Part shown: positions 15,723-25,568 of the stretch, piece after piece | Numbering within the stretch: the first letter of the stretch is position 1 | Layout: each line of letters starts with the position of its first letter | NCBI RefSeq assembly: GCF_018413605.1 | Contig: NZ_JAHCDN010000001.1 | Span: 620,001-684,000 of the forward strand | Source: Variovorax sp. PCZ-1 | Lineage (GTDB): Bacteria > Pseudomonadota > Gammaproteobacteria > Burkholderiales > Burkholderiaceae_C | Reading direction: 5' to 3' | Length of the DNA: 64,000 nucleotides | Program-made: the position numbers and the translations under genes | Notes under the pieces: generated by a model | The model's input: the letters and a program-made list of their open reading frames with translations, nothing else | The model's database searches: none | What the model was told of the DNA's origin: nothing

Positions 15723-15813
15723 TTATTAAGGTGCATTTTTCTAAAATCAAATGTTTAAGCACATAAAAAGTGCAAAAACAGATTCAAAACAGTTCATCTT
15801 TAAAGAGACTCTC

Positions 15814-17016
15814 ATGGAAGCACTCAAACAGGGCGCAGACGCGCTATTTATCTTGCTCGGCGCCATCATGGTATTGGCTATGCACGCGGGCTTTGCGTTT
15901 TTGGAATTGGGCACGGTGCGGCGCAAAAACCAAGTCAACGCGCTCGTGAAAATCCTTGTGGATTTTTCTGTTTCCACGGTGGTGTATTTCCTGGTCGGTT
16001 ACGGCGTGGCTTACGGCACCAGCTTTTTCGTGGGTGCTGAAACGCTGGCCGCGAAAAATGGCTATGACTTGGTGAAGTTCTTCTTCTTGCTGACTTTCGC
16101 CGCCGCCATTCCCGCCATCATCTCTGGCGGTATCGCTGAGCGCGCGAAATTCTGGCCGCAGCTCATTGCGACTGCCGTGATCGTGGGTTTTGTGTATCCC
16201 TTCTTTGAGGGCATCGCTTGGAACAATGCCTTCGGCATTCAAGATTGGATCAAAGCGACCACGGGCGAAACCTTTCGTGATTTCGCAGGCAGCATCGTGG
16301 TGCATGCAGTCGGCGGCTGGATTGCCTTGCCTGCGGTGATCTTGCTTGGCGCGCGCTCTAACCGTTATCGCAAAGACGGCACGCTCGCAGCACACCCGCC
16401 TTCAAGCATTCCCTTCTTGGCTCTTGGCGCATGGATTTTGATCGTCGGCTGGTTTGGCTTTAATGTGATGAGTGCGCAAAAAATTGAAGGCATCAGCGGT
16501 TTGGTCGCAGTGAATTCACTCATGGCCATGGTGGGCGGTACGATCGTCGCGCTCTTGCTCGGCAAAAATGACCCTGGCTTCGTGCACAACGGCCCGCTCG
16601 CAGGCCTCGTTGCCGTGTGCGCAGGCTCCGACATCATGCACCCGTTGGGCGCACTCGTGGTCGGCGGTATCGCAGGCGCGATCTTTGTGGTGATGTTCAC
16701 CCTCACGCAAAACAAATGGAAGATTGATGATGTGCTCGGCGTGTGGCCACTGCATGGCCTGTGCGGTACTTGGGGCGGCATCGCCGCTGGCATCTTCGGC
16801 ACCAAAGCTTTTGGCGGTATGGGCGGTGTTTCGTTTACAGCTCAGCTCATCGGCACGGCCATGGGCGTGGCTTGGGCTCTCTTTGGCGGCTTCGTGATTT
16901 ACTACGTGCTCAAAGTCACCATGGGTTTGCGCATGACGCAAGAAGAAGAGTTTGAAGGCGCAGACCTCACGATTCACAAGATTGGCGCAACGCCTGATCG
17001 TGAAGTGAACTGGTAA
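15814..17016 (+). CDS. amt: Ammonium transporter (Amt/MEP/Rh family)
   Basis: About 400 residues from the ATG at 15814; the in-frame extension to 15751 crosses the leader. Eleven membrane segments are expected. Seen: ALFILLGAIMVLAMHAGFAF at the N-terminus, the pore region with AGSIVVHAVGGW (twin-His first His, about 168-179), GPLAGLVAVCAGSDIMHPLG, and the second His in WPLHGLCGTWGG (about 312-323). It moves ammonium into the cell. It is preceded by a sigma-54-type promoter, so nitrogen (NtrC) control is likely. No glnK/glnB gene is adjacent, unlike the common glnK-amtB pair. Ends near a repeat with a strong hairpin. Confidence 0.95.
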   Translation: MEALKQGADALFILLGAIMVLAMHAGFAFLELGTVRRKNQVNALVKILVDFSVSTVVYFLVGYGVAYGTSFFVGAETLAAKNGYDLVKFFFLLTFAAAIPAIISGGIAERAKFWPQLIATAVIVGFVYPFFEGIAWNNAFGIQDWIKATTGETFRDFAGSIVVHAVGGWIALPAVILLGARSNRYRKDGTLAAHPPSSIPFLALGAWILIVGWFGFNVMSAQKIEGISGLVAVNSLMAMVGGTIVALLLGKNDPGFVHNGPLAGLVAVCAGSDIMHPLGALVVGGIAGAIFVVMFTLTQNKWKIDDVLGVWPLHGLCGTWGGIAAGIFGTKAFGGMGGVSFTAQLIGTAMGVAWALFGGFVIYYVLKVTMGLRMTQEEEFEGADLTIHKIGATPDREVNW

Positions 17017-17024
17017 TCAGTTTT

Positions 17025-17090
17025 GAGTGCTCACTATCAATTAGTGAGCACTTCGCGCAGATTCTACGCCGTCAATGGCGTCATTTTGCT
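17025..17090 (+). repeat. Short hairpin repeat after amt
   Basis: The left half forms a perfect stem, AGTGCTCACT / AGTGAGCACT around ATCAATT (about 17025-17051), followed by TCGCGCAGATTCTACGCCG. The stem lies just after the amt stop and may also end transcription. Confidence 0.75.
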
Positions 17091-17145
17091 TGAAATTTGA
17101 AATGACCATGTGATCATGGCGCACACACGTGCTGCCGTGAGATGG

Positions 17146-17610
17146 TCAAGTCTTGTTGAGTAATTGTCCAATCACAACGCCCAACGCCATATCGTCTAAA
17201 GCGCCAAATTCATGCAGGCGCAGCTCGCCGTTAGGGGCGAACACAAAGGTGCTGGGTGTGCCGCGCATCTGCCAATCTCGCATGGTTTTTGGTAGCGGCT
17301 CTTTGCCATCATACGCATCAACACCAATCGGAAAAGCGAGCCGGTATTCATGGATGAAAACCTCAAGCGCATGCGGCTGCATGGCTTGATGATGCTCAAA
17401 AACCGTGTGCAAGCCAATCACCGTGAGCGGTATACGCTGCGATAGCTCATGAAGTTTTTTCAGCTGCGGAATGCTATGCGCCACGCAGCCAGGGCAGAGC
17501 ATCTGGAAGGCGCTGACGACGACAACGCGCCCTTTGAAATCAGAAAGCACGGGTGAAGCTTGTGTGTTGAACCATTGGCACACTGACCATTCAAGGGCGG
17601 TGGATTGCAT
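17146..17610 (-). CDS. Thioredoxin-like (TlpA/AhpC-type) protein
   Basis: 154 residues with no signal peptide. Thioredoxin fold: FKGRVVVVSAFQMLCPGCVA carries a CPGC redox motif (about 39-42), and the cis-Pro site RGTPSTFVFAPNGEL is present (about 116-130). Expected to act as a redox or peroxiredoxin-like protein in the cytosol. It lies 29 bases after the periplasmic protein gene on the same strand, so the two probably form an operon controlled by the divergent AraC regulator. Substrate unknown. Confidence 0.82.
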   Translation of the reverse strand: MQSTALEWSVCQWFNTQASPVLSDFKGRVVVVSAFQMLCPGCVAHSIPQLKKLHELSQRIPLTVIGLHTVFEHHQAMQPHALEVFIHEYRLAFPIGVDAYDGKEPLPKTMRDWQMRGTPSTFVFAPNGELRLHEFGALDDMALGVVIGQLLNKT

Positions 17611-17639
17611 GTGAATTCCTTATCCGTGTGAATGCGCCA

Positions 17640-18401
17640 TCACTTGTTGACTTTGCCCGGCAAAGACAGATTGCCGGAGCCAATCTTGAAGACATCGACC
17701 ACGCACAGCAGTGGGTTATGCACGCTCGCATTCACGCGCAAGGCGGCTGTCACGCCATCAAACGTAGCTGCGTTAACAGCGCCGATATCATCGAAAGGCA
17801 CACGCACTTCCACAGTCTCTTTCTTGAACAGGGGATTCCAGCCGGGGCTGTCGATCAGGATGGGAAGACCGGGCCATGTTTTGGGCAGTTTTGGTTTGCT
17901 GTCTTTGGGAATATCCACCACTTTGAGCGCGCCTTTGCCGCAGGCCTCATCAGGCTGCAACACCACCCAATGCGAATGCCACACATCACCATCGTTACTG
18001 GGATTGCCGTCACCGTTCTCGTCAAACAGTGGCGTGTCATCAAAATCGGGATGCGAGGTCACTGCAAAAGCAAGAATGCCTGCCTTGGCCTCGAAGCCCA
18101 CGGTGGAGGGATCAAGCGTTGTGGGCCACACATACGAGAAGACAGAGCTTCCCGCCAGCTTGCCTGATTTGGCGGGTTTGGATGCGCCCGCTTTGCCAGA
18201 CACGGCCATATGAAAAATCGCCACATTGCCTTCTGTGGTGATCTTGGTGTGGATGATGTCAAACGGCGCTTTGACGGCTTGGCTGGGCTTGGTGGCGATG
18301 CCTCCGCTGTGATGGCCATGGGCGAATGCCAAGCTGCTGCCTAGCGTTACGCCGATTGCCACGCTAACCGAGGTGAGCCGACTCAATGTGCTGAATTTCA
18401 T
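17640..18401 (-). CDS. Exported protein of unknown function, Ca-loop-like motif
   Basis: 253 residues with a clear signal peptide (about 1-27, ending LAFAHGHHSG, which leaves a His-rich N-terminus that could bind metal). The mature part is beta-rich. Residues about 128-140 read DENGDGNPSNDGD, like a calcium-binding or dockerin-type Asp/Asn loop, followed by WHSHWVVL. Two cysteines (about 153 and 232) could form a disulfide. I do not recognise the family. It shares a strand and probable transcript with a CPGC thioredoxin-like gene, and is divergent from an AraC-type regulator, which suggests inducible expression. Confidence 0.75.
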   Translation of the reverse strand: MKFSTLSRLTSVSVAIGVTLGSSLAFAHGHHSGGIATKPSQAVKAPFDIIHTKITTEGNVAIFHMAVSGKAGASKPAKSGKLAGSSVFSYVWPTTLDPSTVGFEAKAGILAFAVTSHPDFDDTPLFDENGDGNPSNDGDVWHSHWVVLQPDEACGKGALKVVDIPKDSKPKLPKTWPGLPILIDSPGWNPLFKKETVEVRVPFDDIGAVNAATFDGVTAALRVNASVHNPLLCVVDVFKIGSGNLSLPGKVNK

Positions 18402-18506
18402 GGTGATTCCTTCAAACTAGAAATGACGCAAAGGCGAATCCGATGCGGCATGGGTCATAGTTTGCGTGTGTATTCAGTACAATAAGTTTCTATTTATGCT
18501 TTAAAT

Positions 18507-19391
18507 ATGCCAAATCGTTCAAAAACCACGGCTGAGCGCATTGCGCCACCGATAGATCGGCTCTCCACACTCCTGGAGCGTTTTCGTGTGCATGCACAGC
18601 TGTCGTTCGCTGGTGCGATGTGCGGTAAGCATGTGTTTTCAAGTGAAGCCCAAACAGCCTACTTACATGTGCTCAGGAGTGGTTCGGTGGAAATTCGTCA
18701 TCCAGGCGTGAAAGGTCTGCCCAAGCACATCACGCTGAATGAACCATCACTGATCTTCTATCCTCGCCCTTTGACACATCACTTTCTCAACGCTCCCGAA
18801 GAGGGCTCCCAGTTCACATGTGCGGAGATTTCATTTGAAGGCGGTCAGATGCACCCCATCGTGCAAGCTTTGCCCTCTCTCGTTTTGCTCAAGCTTTCAG
18901 ATGTGCATGGATTGCAAGATGCACTGAATTTGTTGTTTGCTGAGACGCAGCGCGTGCAATGCGGCCAACGGGTGTTGGCGGATCGGTTGTTTGAAGTGGT
19001 ATTGATTCAGTTGCTGCGCTGGCTACTGGATCACCCAACCGAAGCCAAAATTGATAGCGGCTTGCTGATGGGGCTCTCGTCTCCACAACTGGCCAAGGCA
19101 CTGACTGCCATGCACGAATCGCCAGGCGCACCATGGACGGTAGAACAACTTGCCGATGCCAGCGGTATGTCTCGTACAGCATTCGCTACAAAATTCAAGG
19201 CGACTGTAGGTATCTCGCCAGCTCAGTATTTGGCGGATTGGAGGTTGACCTTGGTGCAATCCCGTTTGAAAGAGGGCGCCAGTCTGAAGACTCTGGCGCT
19301 GGAGTTGGGTTACTCAAGCCAGTCAGCATTGACCAGGGCTTTTACACAGCGCCTAGGGTTCTCACCGCGTCAATGGCTTGGTATGAGTTAA
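18507..19391 (+). CDS. AraC-family transcriptional regulator with cupin N-domain
   Basis: 294 residues. The N-terminal half is an AraC-associated cupin domain (MCGKHVFSSE to about residue 150, with HVLRSGSVEIRHPG and the PLTHHF motif), probably the ligand sensor. The C-terminal ~100 residues hold two helix-turn-helix units: MHESPGAPWTVEQLADASGM and the recognition-helix-rich ALELGYSSQSALTRAFTQ-LGFSPRQW. It is divergent from the exported-protein/thioredoxin-like pair and lies 17 bases before the LysE-type exporter, so it may control either. Effector unknown. Confidence 0.88.
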   Translation: MPNRSKTTAERIAPPIDRLSTLLERFRVHAQLSFAGAMCGKHVFSSEAQTAYLHVLRSGSVEIRHPGVKGLPKHITLNEPSLIFYPRPLTHHFLNAPEEGSQFTCAEISFEGGQMHPIVQALPSLVLLKLSDVHGLQDALNLLFAETQRVQCGQRVLADRLFEVVLIQLLRWLLDHPTEAKIDSGLLMGLSSPQLAKALTAMHESPGAPWTVEQLADASGMSRTAFATKFKATVGISPAQYLADWRLTLVQSRLKEGASLKTLALELGYSSQSALTRAFTQRLGFSPRQWLGMS

Positions 19392-19408
19392 ACAAGTATC
19401 ATGAGCCC

Positions 19409-20025
19409 ATGATCACCCTTGACTTCCTCATCACCTCCTTCATCGTCGTGCTCATTCCGGGCACGGGCGCAGTCTTCACGGTATCGACTGGCCTCATGCG
19501 CGGCAAGCGCGCGAGCCTCTGGGCGGCGCTGGGGTGCACACTGGGCATCGTGCCGCATTTGCTGGCCACGATTCTTGGCCTCGCTGCCATCATGCACACG
19601 AGTGCTTTGGCATTCAGCGTGCTCAAATATGCGGGCGTGGCTTATCTGCTGTATCTGGCCTATGCCACTTGGCAAGATCGATCAGGTTTTTCGTTCGATC
19701 AAGCGCCCAGTCAAGCGAGTGCATGGCAACTTGTGGTGAAAGCCGTGTTGCTGAATTTGCTCAACCCCAAGCTCACGATTTTCTTTCTCGCGTTTTTGCC
19801 TCAATTCGTTTCGCCCAAGGCGGCATCTCCGCTGGCTGACATGCTGATCTTGAGTGGCATCTTCATGCTGATGACCTTCGTCGTCTTCGCAGTCTACGGT
19901 TTGCTCGCGCATGCTTTCGCAGCTTCGTTGTGAATTCTCAGCGCGTGCAGAACTGGATGCGTCGTGGTTTTGCGGGCGCGTTTGCTGGCTTGGGATTGAA
20001 CTTGGCTTTCACTGAACAGCGTTGA
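19409..20025 (+). pseudogene. LysE/RhtB-family exporter, C-terminus frameshifted
   Basis: The first 174 codons (19409-19933) encode five of the six membrane helices of a LysE/RhtB amino-acid exporter, starting ITLDFLITSFIVVLIPGTGA. The frame stops at TGA 19931-19933. One frame over, from 19930 to 20025, the missing family C-terminus follows: VNSQRVQNWMRRGFAGAFAG then LGLNLAFTEQR and a stop. Joined, they give about 205 residues, the normal length. So one base has been lost near 19928, either a real mutation or a sequencing error. No slippery heptamer for programmed frameshifting was seen. It follows the AraC regulator closely. Confidence 0.85.
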
Positions 20026-20027
20026 TC

Positions 20028-20090
20028 ACTATGATTTTGTGAGCACTCTGCGCAGTATCTACGCTAGCGATATGCTCAAAATGCCTTAAA
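20028..20090 (+). repeat. Short hairpin repeat after the LysE-type gene
   Basis: TCACTATGATTTTGTGAGCA followed by CTCTGCGCAGTATCTACGC. Core GCGCAG and spacing match the family; the GCCGGC block has decayed to GCTAGC. Confidence 0.7.
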
Positions 20091-20175
20091 TTTCTCAGAG
20101 TCGCCTACATCACACCTCACACTTCCCAGACGCGCAGATCGCTCTAAACTGGTGGATATTCACTAGGAGCACATC

Positions 20176-20847
20176 ATGTCCATCACCCTCTGCGGTTTCC
20201 CCGTCTCGAACTACTACAACAAAGTCAAACTCGCACTGCTTGAAAAAGGTTTGCCGTTCACCGAGGAAGTGGTGATGACCAAGAGCACGGATGAGGCTGT
20301 GCTTTCTGCTTCACCGCTCGCCAAAATCCCCTTCATCCGCACACCACAAGGTGGCTTGTGTGAGAGCCAAGTGATCATGGAATACATCGAATCTGTGCAG
20401 CCAATACCTGCTCTGCTGCCCGCTGATCCGTTTGCTGCGGCCAAGGTGCGTGAGCTCTGCACGTTTATTGATTTACATCTGGAGCTGGTGGCGCGTGATC
20501 TTTATCCGCAAGCATTCTTTGGCGGCACAGTGAGCGAAGGCTCACAAGCGCGTGTGAAAAAGCAGCTAGAGAAGAACATTCCAGCCTTCATGAAGCTCGC
20601 AAAATTCTCACCCATGGTCGCAGGCGGTGATCAATTCACCATGGCGGATTGCGCTGCTTGGGTGAATTTGCCGCTGGTGGGCATGGCGACCAAAGCGGTG
20701 TTTGGTGAAGACATGCTGATTGCTATGGGTTGCGACTACAAGCCTTATATGAAGATGATTGGCGAGCGGCCTGCAGCGCAAAAAGTGGCTGCTGACCGCA
20801 AAGAAGCGACGATGAAAGCTGCTGCGGCTTCAAAGGCCGCTAGCTGA
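20176..20847 (+). CDS. Glutathione S-transferase family protein
   Basis: 223 residues. Thioredoxin-like N-domain (SITLCGFPVSNYYNKVKLAL, then SPLAKIPFIRTPQGGLCESQ with the glutathione-binding ES near residue 64) and an alpha-helical C-domain (about 88-210) with MADCAAWVNLPLVG, the N-capping-box type motif. A Ser/Tyr in FPVSNYYNK is the likely catalytic residue. It should conjugate or reduce with glutathione in the cytosol; substrate unknown. Has its own start after a repeat and converges on lspA with one base between the genes. Confidence 0.9.
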   Translation: MSITLCGFPVSNYYNKVKLALLEKGLPFTEEVVMTKSTDEAVLSASPLAKIPFIRTPQGGLCESQVIMEYIESVQPIPALLPADPFAAAKVRELCTFIDLHLELVARDLYPQAFFGGTVSEGSQARVKKQLEKNIPAFMKLAKFSPMVAGGDQFTMADCAAWVNLPLVGMATKAVFGEDMLIAMGCDYKPYMKMIGERPAAQKVAADRKEATMKAAAASKAAS

Positions 20848-20848
20848 G

Positions 20849-21358
20849 CTATTTTCCGCCGCGCCTGACTCTTAGGATTTCATCCAAGATCAAGCAGCAC
20901 GCGCCGATGGTGATGGCGCTGTCTGCCACGTTAAACGCAGGGAAGTGCCAGGTGCCGTAGTAGAAATCCAAGAAGTCCACCACATAGCCGTGCAGCAGGC
21001 GGTCAATCACATTACCAATCGCGCCGCCCAAAATGCAGGCGAGTGCGAAAGCAAAAAGCTTTTGCGCATGGTGGCTGCGCAGCATCCAAAGGATGAAGAT
21101 GGTGGCCACTGCGCCGATGCCTGTGAAAAACCATCTCTGCCAGCCACCCGCGCCTGCGAGGAAGGAGAAGGCCGCGCCAGTGTTGTGGGCGCGCACGATG
21201 TTGAAAAAGCTCGTCACAGGCGTGCTATCGCCCAGCTTGTAGTAGCCCACGATCAAGGTCTTGGTGAACTGATCGGCCAAGATGATGATGATGGCGAGGA
21301 TGAGCCAAGGCAGCATGCCTTGGAAGGTGGAGCGTGACGAAAATGTGGATTTAGGCAT
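20849..21358 (-). CDS. lspA: Lipoprotein signal peptidase II
   Basis: 169 residues from ATG 21358, which overlaps the ileS 3' end by 8 bases. Four membrane segments. The catalytic aspartates are present in [18 protein letters not shown] and [11 protein letters not shown], and the N-terminal DQFTK motif is in place. It cleaves prolipoprotein signal peptides in the inner membrane. It follows ileS, as in the common ribF-ileS-lspA order, and is translationally coupled to it. Confidence 0.95.
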   Translation of the reverse strand: MPKSTFSSRSTFQGMLPWLILAIIIILADQFTKTLIVGYYKLGDSTPVTSFFNIVRAHNTGAAFSFLAGAGGWQRWFFTGIGAVATIFILWMLRSHHAQKLFAFALACILGGAIGNVIDRLLHGYVVDFLDFYYGTWHFPAFNVADSAITIGACCLILDEILRVRRGGK

Positions 21359-24218
21359 GGGTACGTTTCTCACCTTCACCGTGCAAATTGCTCACGCAGC
21401 GCCCGCAGATGGTGGGATGCGCGGCATCTGAACCCACATCTTCCACATAATGCCAGCAGCGCTCGCATTTGGTGTGATTTGAGGCTTTTACCGAGATATT
21501 CATTGCCCCATTTGCTACCAATTCAATAGCAGATGTGATGAAGATGAACTTCACATCTTTGCCGAAACTTGAGAGCAAGGCATAGTCTTCAGCAGGTACG
21601 GTGAGCTGCACTTCGGCTTGCAAAGAGCTGCCGACCTTGCCTTCAGCGCGCAGAGCTTCAATCGCCTTATTCACCTCATCACGGATCGCGCGGATACGGC
21701 TGTATTTGGCGGTGAGCGCTTCGTCTGCACCTTCAAATTTCCAATAGGTTTCCGTGAAAATCGTGCCGGATTCGGATTGCCCAAACACCTTCCATGCTTC
21801 TTCAGCAGTGAAGGAGAGGAAAGGTGCCATCCAGCGCAGCATGGCTTGGGTGATGTGCCAGAGCGCTGTTTGCGCGCTGCGACGGGCATGGCTCTTCGCT
21901 GCTGTGGTGTAGAGCCGATCTTTGAGCACATCCAGATAGAAGCCACCCAAATCTTCGGAGCAATAGAGCTGCAATTTGGCGACGACGGGATGAAACTCAT
22001 ACACCTTGTAGTGCGCCAATATTTCTTCTTGAAGTTGAGCAGCGCGAGCGAGCGCATAACGATCGACTTCCAGCATTTCGCTCAAAGGCACTGCGTCTTT
22101 CGCTGCATCGAAATCGCTGACGTTAGCCAACAGAAACTTCAACGTGTTGCGAATACGGCGATACGTGTCCACCACACGCGCGAGGATTTTGTCGTCGATA
22201 CCGAGGTCGCCCGAATAGTCTGTCGATGCGCACCACAGGCGGATGATTTCCGCGCCGAGCTTGTCGCTCACCTCTTGCGGCGCGACCACATTCCCCATGC
22301 TCTTGCTCATCTTGCGGCCTTGGCCATCCACGGTGAAGCCGTGTGTGAGCAAGCCGCGATACGGGGCACGGCCATACATGGCGGCTGCCGTTAAAAGCGA
22401 GGAGTGAAACCAGCCGCGATGCTGGTCATGGCCTTCGAGATACAAATCAGCCTCGGGGCCTGCGTTGTGCGAGTACACGAAAGAATCATCTGCGTTTTTA
22501 TCGCCATGGCTGCCTTTGAGCACGGTGGTGTGCGTCGTGCCAGAGTCAAACCACACTTCGAGAATGTCGGTGCTCTTGGTGTATTGCTCTGGATTTTCAG
22601 CGCCTACTTTGGCGAAGATCTCTGCAGTGGTCGCTTTGCTCCACGCCTCGATACCGCCTTTTTCCACCATCTCGGCAGCCAAGTCGATCATCGCCACCGT
22701 CTTCGGATGCAACTCGCCCGAATCCATGTGCGTGAACAGCGGCAGCGGCACGCCCCATGAGCGCTGGCGTGAGATGCACCAATCGGGGCGGCCTGCGATC
22801 ATGTCACGCAAACGCACTTTGCCGTTTTCGGGATAGAAATTGGTTTGCTCAATCGCATCAAGCGCCAACTCACGCAAGCTCTTGGGCGCTTTATCAGTCG
22901 TGAAAACACCTTCGCCCGCATCCATACGCACGAACCACTGCGCCGCAGCGCGGTAGATCACGGGCGTTTTGTGACGCCAGCAATGCGGGTAGCTGTGGGT
23001 GATGTCAAACGTGGCGAAGAGGCGATTGTTATCGCGCAGCGTGTTGATGATTTCGGGGCAGGCTTTCCAGATATTCAGCCCACCAAACAGTGGCAGCGCT
23101 TCTTCATAGCGGCCATTGCCTTGAACGGGGTTCAAGATGTCTTTGATGGTGATGCCGTTGGCCACGCAAGAGTTGAAGTCATCCACGCCATAGGCTGGCG
23201 AGGAGTGGACGATACCTGTGCCGTCTTCTGCCGTGGCGTAGTCAGCCACGAAGATGGGAGAGAAGCGGTCGTAGCCCGCATGCACATGCGCGAGCGGGTG
23301 CTTGAATTTGATCTTGTCTAGCTTTTTGCCGACGGTGGTAGCAACGATATTGCCCGTGAGCTTGTAGCGCTCCAAGCATTTCTCCACCAAGGTTTCGGCC
23401 AGCATGATCAGGCCGCGCTCGGTGTCTACCAAGGCGTAAGTTAACTCAGGGTTGAGGTTCATCGCTTGGTTGGCAGGGATCGTCCAAGCGGTGGTCGTCC
23501 AGATTACAGCGAAGGCTTCTTTGTCGAGTTTTGGTAAACCGAAAGCTGCAGCGAGCTTCTCTGGCTCAGCGCAAAGGAAGCCCACATCCAGCGTAGAAGA
23601 TTTTTTGTCTGCGTATTCGATTTCGAATTCAGCCAGCGACGAGCCGCAATCAAAGCACCAATACACCGGCTTCAATCCGCGATACACAAAGCCGCGCTCC
23701 ATCACGCGCTTGAAGGCGCGGATTTCATTGGCTTCGGTTTGAAAATCCATGGTGCGATAGGGGCGATCCCAATCGCCGAGAACGCCCAGACGTTTGAAAT
23801 CTTTCATCTGTCCAGCGATTTGCTCGGTAGCGAATGCGCGGCTCTTGGCTTGCATTTCATCGCGCGGTAAATTGCGGCCATGCAATTTCTCAATCGCGTT
23901 TTCAATCGGCAGGCCATGGCAATCCCAGCCGGGAATATATTGCGCATCAAAGCCATCAAGCTGACGCGCTTTGACGATCATGTCTTTCAAGACTTTGTTG
24001 ACGGCGTGGCCGATGTGTATGTTGCCGTTCGCATAGGGCGGGCCATCATGCAAGATGAATTTCTCGCAGCCATGGCGGGCAGCGCGCAGTTTTTTGTAAA
24101 CGCCTTGCTCGTCCCAAGCCTTCGCCCAAGCTGGCTCACGCTTGGGCAGATCTCCACGCATGGGGAAGGGCGTGTCTGGGAGATTGAGGGTTTTGCGGTA
24201 ATCGGTAGGTTCTGACAT
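21351..24218 (-). CDS. ileS: Isoleucine-tRNA ligase
   Basis: 955 residues, a class I synthetase. Seen: HIGH-type motif [11 protein letters not shown] (about 65-75), the editing domain in the middle, KMSKS in [10 protein letters not shown] (about 636-645), and the C-terminal zinc site with [12 protein letters not shown] and [10 protein letters not shown]. Full length and intact, the bacterial type with Zn finger. Charges tRNA-Ile in the cytosol. Positions around 21508-21535 resemble the left half of the short hairpin repeat in frame ([11 protein letters not shown]), a weak match. It lies 169 bases after ribF, with a long hairpin element in the gap. Confidence 0.97.
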   Translation of the reverse strand: MSEPTDYRKTLNLPDTPFPMRGDLPKREPAWAKAWDEQGVYKKLRAARHGCEKFILHDGPPYANGNIHIGHAVNKVLKDMIVKARQLDGFDAQYIPGWDCHGLPIENAIEKLHGRNLPRDEMQAKSRAFATEQIAGQMKDFKRLGVLGDWDRPYRTMDFQTEANEIRAFKRVMERGFVYRGLKPVYWCFDCGSSLAEFEIEYADKKSSTLDVGFLCAEPEKLAAAFGLPKLDKEAFAVIWTTTAWTIPANQAMNLNPELTYALVDTERGLIMLAETLVEKCLERYKLTGNIVATTVGKKLDKIKFKHPLAHVHAGYDRFSPIFVADYATAEDGTGIVHSSPAYGVDDFNSCVANGITIKDILNPVQGNGRYEEALPLFGGLNIWKACPEIINTLRDNNRLFATFDITHSYPHCWRHKTPVIYRAAAQWFVRMDAGEGVFTTDKAPKSLRELALDAIEQTNFYPENGKVRLRDMIAGRPDWCISRQRSWGVPLPLFTHMDSGELHPKTVAMIDLAAEMVEKGGIEAWSKATTAEIFAKVGAENPEQYTKSTDILEVWFDSGTTHTTVLKGSHGDKNADDSFVYSHNAGPEADLYLEGHDQHRGWFHSSLLTAAAMYGRAPYRGLLTHGFTVDGQGRKMSKSMGNVVAPQEVSDKLGAEIIRLWCASTDYSGDLGIDDKILARVVDTYRRIRNTLKFLLANVSDFDAAKDAVPLSEMLEVDRYALARAAQLQEEILAHYKVYEFHPVVAKLQLYCSEDLGGFYLDVLKDRLYTTAAKSHARRSAQTALWHITQAMLRWMAPFLSFTAEEAWKVFGQSESGTIFTETYWKFEGADEALTAKYSRIRAIRDEVNKAIEALRAEGKVGSSLQAEVQLTVPAEDYALLSSFGKDVKFIFITSAIELVANGAMNISVKASNHTKCERCWHYVEDVGSDAAHPTICGRCVSNLHGEGEKRTHA

Positions 24219-24242
24219 GGCGTGACAAAAATTCTAGAAAAT

Positions 24243-24346
24243 ATTGAAAACGCAAAATAAATGGGCAGGGCGCAAAGAGTTCATCAGGTGTTTTCTGCGT
24301 CTTTTGCGCATTTTTACGCTTTTTGCGTTCTCTTGGTTGGTGCAGA
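24243..24346. repeat. Long GCGCAAAAG-type hairpin between ribF and ileS
   Basis: AAACGCAAAATAAATGGGCAG then GGCGCAAAGAG on the left and TTCTGCGTCTTTTGCGCAT then TTTTTACGCTTTTTGCGTTCT on the right, imperfect inverted repeat. It is the most degraded of five copies and ends with the shared flank CTTGGT. It lies within the likely ribF-ileS transcript. Confidence 0.65.
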
Positions 24347-24387
24347 GACCAAGCTAGAGGATGAAGTGAAGCGGGGCGGCTGCCCCT

Positions 24388-25407
24388 TCAAATTCGGGTG
24401 CTGCTCTGGGCGAAATATTCACGCGCAGCCACCACGTCGCGGGCAATGCCTTCCGTCAAGGCATTGAGGCCGTCGTATTTGAGCTCGTCGTGTAGTTTGT
24501 GCAGGAGTTCCACGCGGATGATTTTACCGTAGCCGTGCTCTTGGCCCAGGCTAGCTGGCCAGTCGAGGATATGGGTTTCTAGCAGCACACGGCCACCGTT
24601 CACATCGTTGGCATCGAGTGAGGGACGGATGCCGAGATTGGCCACGCCATCCAGTGGTTTGTCTCCTAGCCCATGCACGCGCACGCAGAAGATGCCGCTG
24701 GCGGCGCATTTCCAAGCGTGTGATTTGGAGGAAAAGCGCAGATTCAGCGTGCGGAAGCCACCTGGCAAATGGGCATCTTTACCCAGCTCGCGCCCTAGTT
24801 TGCGCCCATGCACCACATGGCCGCTGATGCTGTAAGGCCGGCCGAGCAGTTTGGCGGCATCGCTCATACGCCCCTGCGCAAGTGCTTCACGCACGGCTGA
24901 GCTGGAGACGCGCAGGCCATGCACTTCGTAGCTTTGCATGCGGGCTACATCGAAACCTTTGAGTTGCCCCTGCGCATCCAAAGTCGCGTAATCGCCCGCA
25001 CGCTTGGCGCCGAAGCGGAAATCGTCACCTACGAGTACGTATTTCGCACCCAAACCTTTGACCAGCACTTCATCAATGAAGGCTTGTGGCGAGAGGCTGG
25101 CGAGCTGTGCGTTAAACGGCAAGATCACAGCCTGATCCACCCCGCATTGAGCCAGCTCAGTGAGTTTGTCTCGCAAAGTAGCAATGCGAGCGGGCGCAAG
25201 TTCAGGCTTACCAGCCAGTGCCGCAAAATAATCACGCGGATGTGGCTCAAAGCTCATCACACAGCTGGGCACACCGCGATGTGCCGCTTCCGAGCGAAGC
25301 AGCGCAATCATGGCCTGATGGCCACGGTGCACGCCATCAAAGTTACCAATCGTCACTGCGCATGCGGGGGCAATGCCGGGATGATTCAGGCCGCGAAAGA
25401 CGTTCAT
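24388..25407 (-). CDS. ribF: Bifunctional riboflavin kinase / FAD synthetase
   Basis: 339 residues. The N-terminal FAD synthetase (nucleotidyltransferase) has TIGNFDGVHRGHQAM (about 19-33), VLVGDDFRFGAKRAGDY (about 126-142) and the SSSAVREALAQGRM motif. The C-terminal flavokinase domain (about 185-325) has GRPYSISGHVVHGRKLGRELG split across 189-209, and the NLGIRPS-L block with VLLETHILDW and VELLHKLHDELKYDGLNAL. It makes FMN and FAD from riboflavin. First gene of ribF-ileS-lspA. Preceded by a short hairpin repeat. Confidence 0.95.
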   Translation of the reverse strand: MNVFRGLNHPGIAPACAVTIGNFDGVHRGHQAMIALLRSEAAHRGVPSCVMSFEPHPRDYFAALAGKPELAPARIATLRDKLTELAQCGVDQAVILPFNAQLASLSPQAFIDEVLVKGLGAKYVLVGDDFRFGAKRAGDYATLDAQGQLKGFDVARMQSYEVHGLRVSSSAVREALAQGRMSDAAKLLGRPYSISGHVVHGRKLGRELGKDAHLPGGFRTLNLRFSSKSHAWKCAASGIFCVRVHGLGDKPLDGVANLGIRPSLDANDVNGGRVLLETHILDWPASLGQEHGYGKIIRVELLHKLHDELKYDGLNALTEGIARDVVAAREYFAQSSTRI

Positions 25408-25423
25408 AAAAGCACGATTTTCT

Positions 25424-25480
25424 CTACTAAATTGATAGCACTTCGCGCAGATTCCATGCCGGTGAGTAGGTGTTTTCGGT
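25424..25480 (+). repeat. Short hairpin repeat upstream of ribF
   Basis: CTAAATTGATAGCACTTCGC then GCAGATTCCATGCCGGTGAG. Close family match in the divergent gap between ribF and the HNH gene. Confidence 0.8.
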
Positions 25481-25568
25481 CATAAAAGATACACGTTTAT
25501 GCTGTATATTGTGACTTAAGACGGTTAGGTGCTTTTTCTAGTTCGGTTTTTACTGCTGGAGGTGCGTT

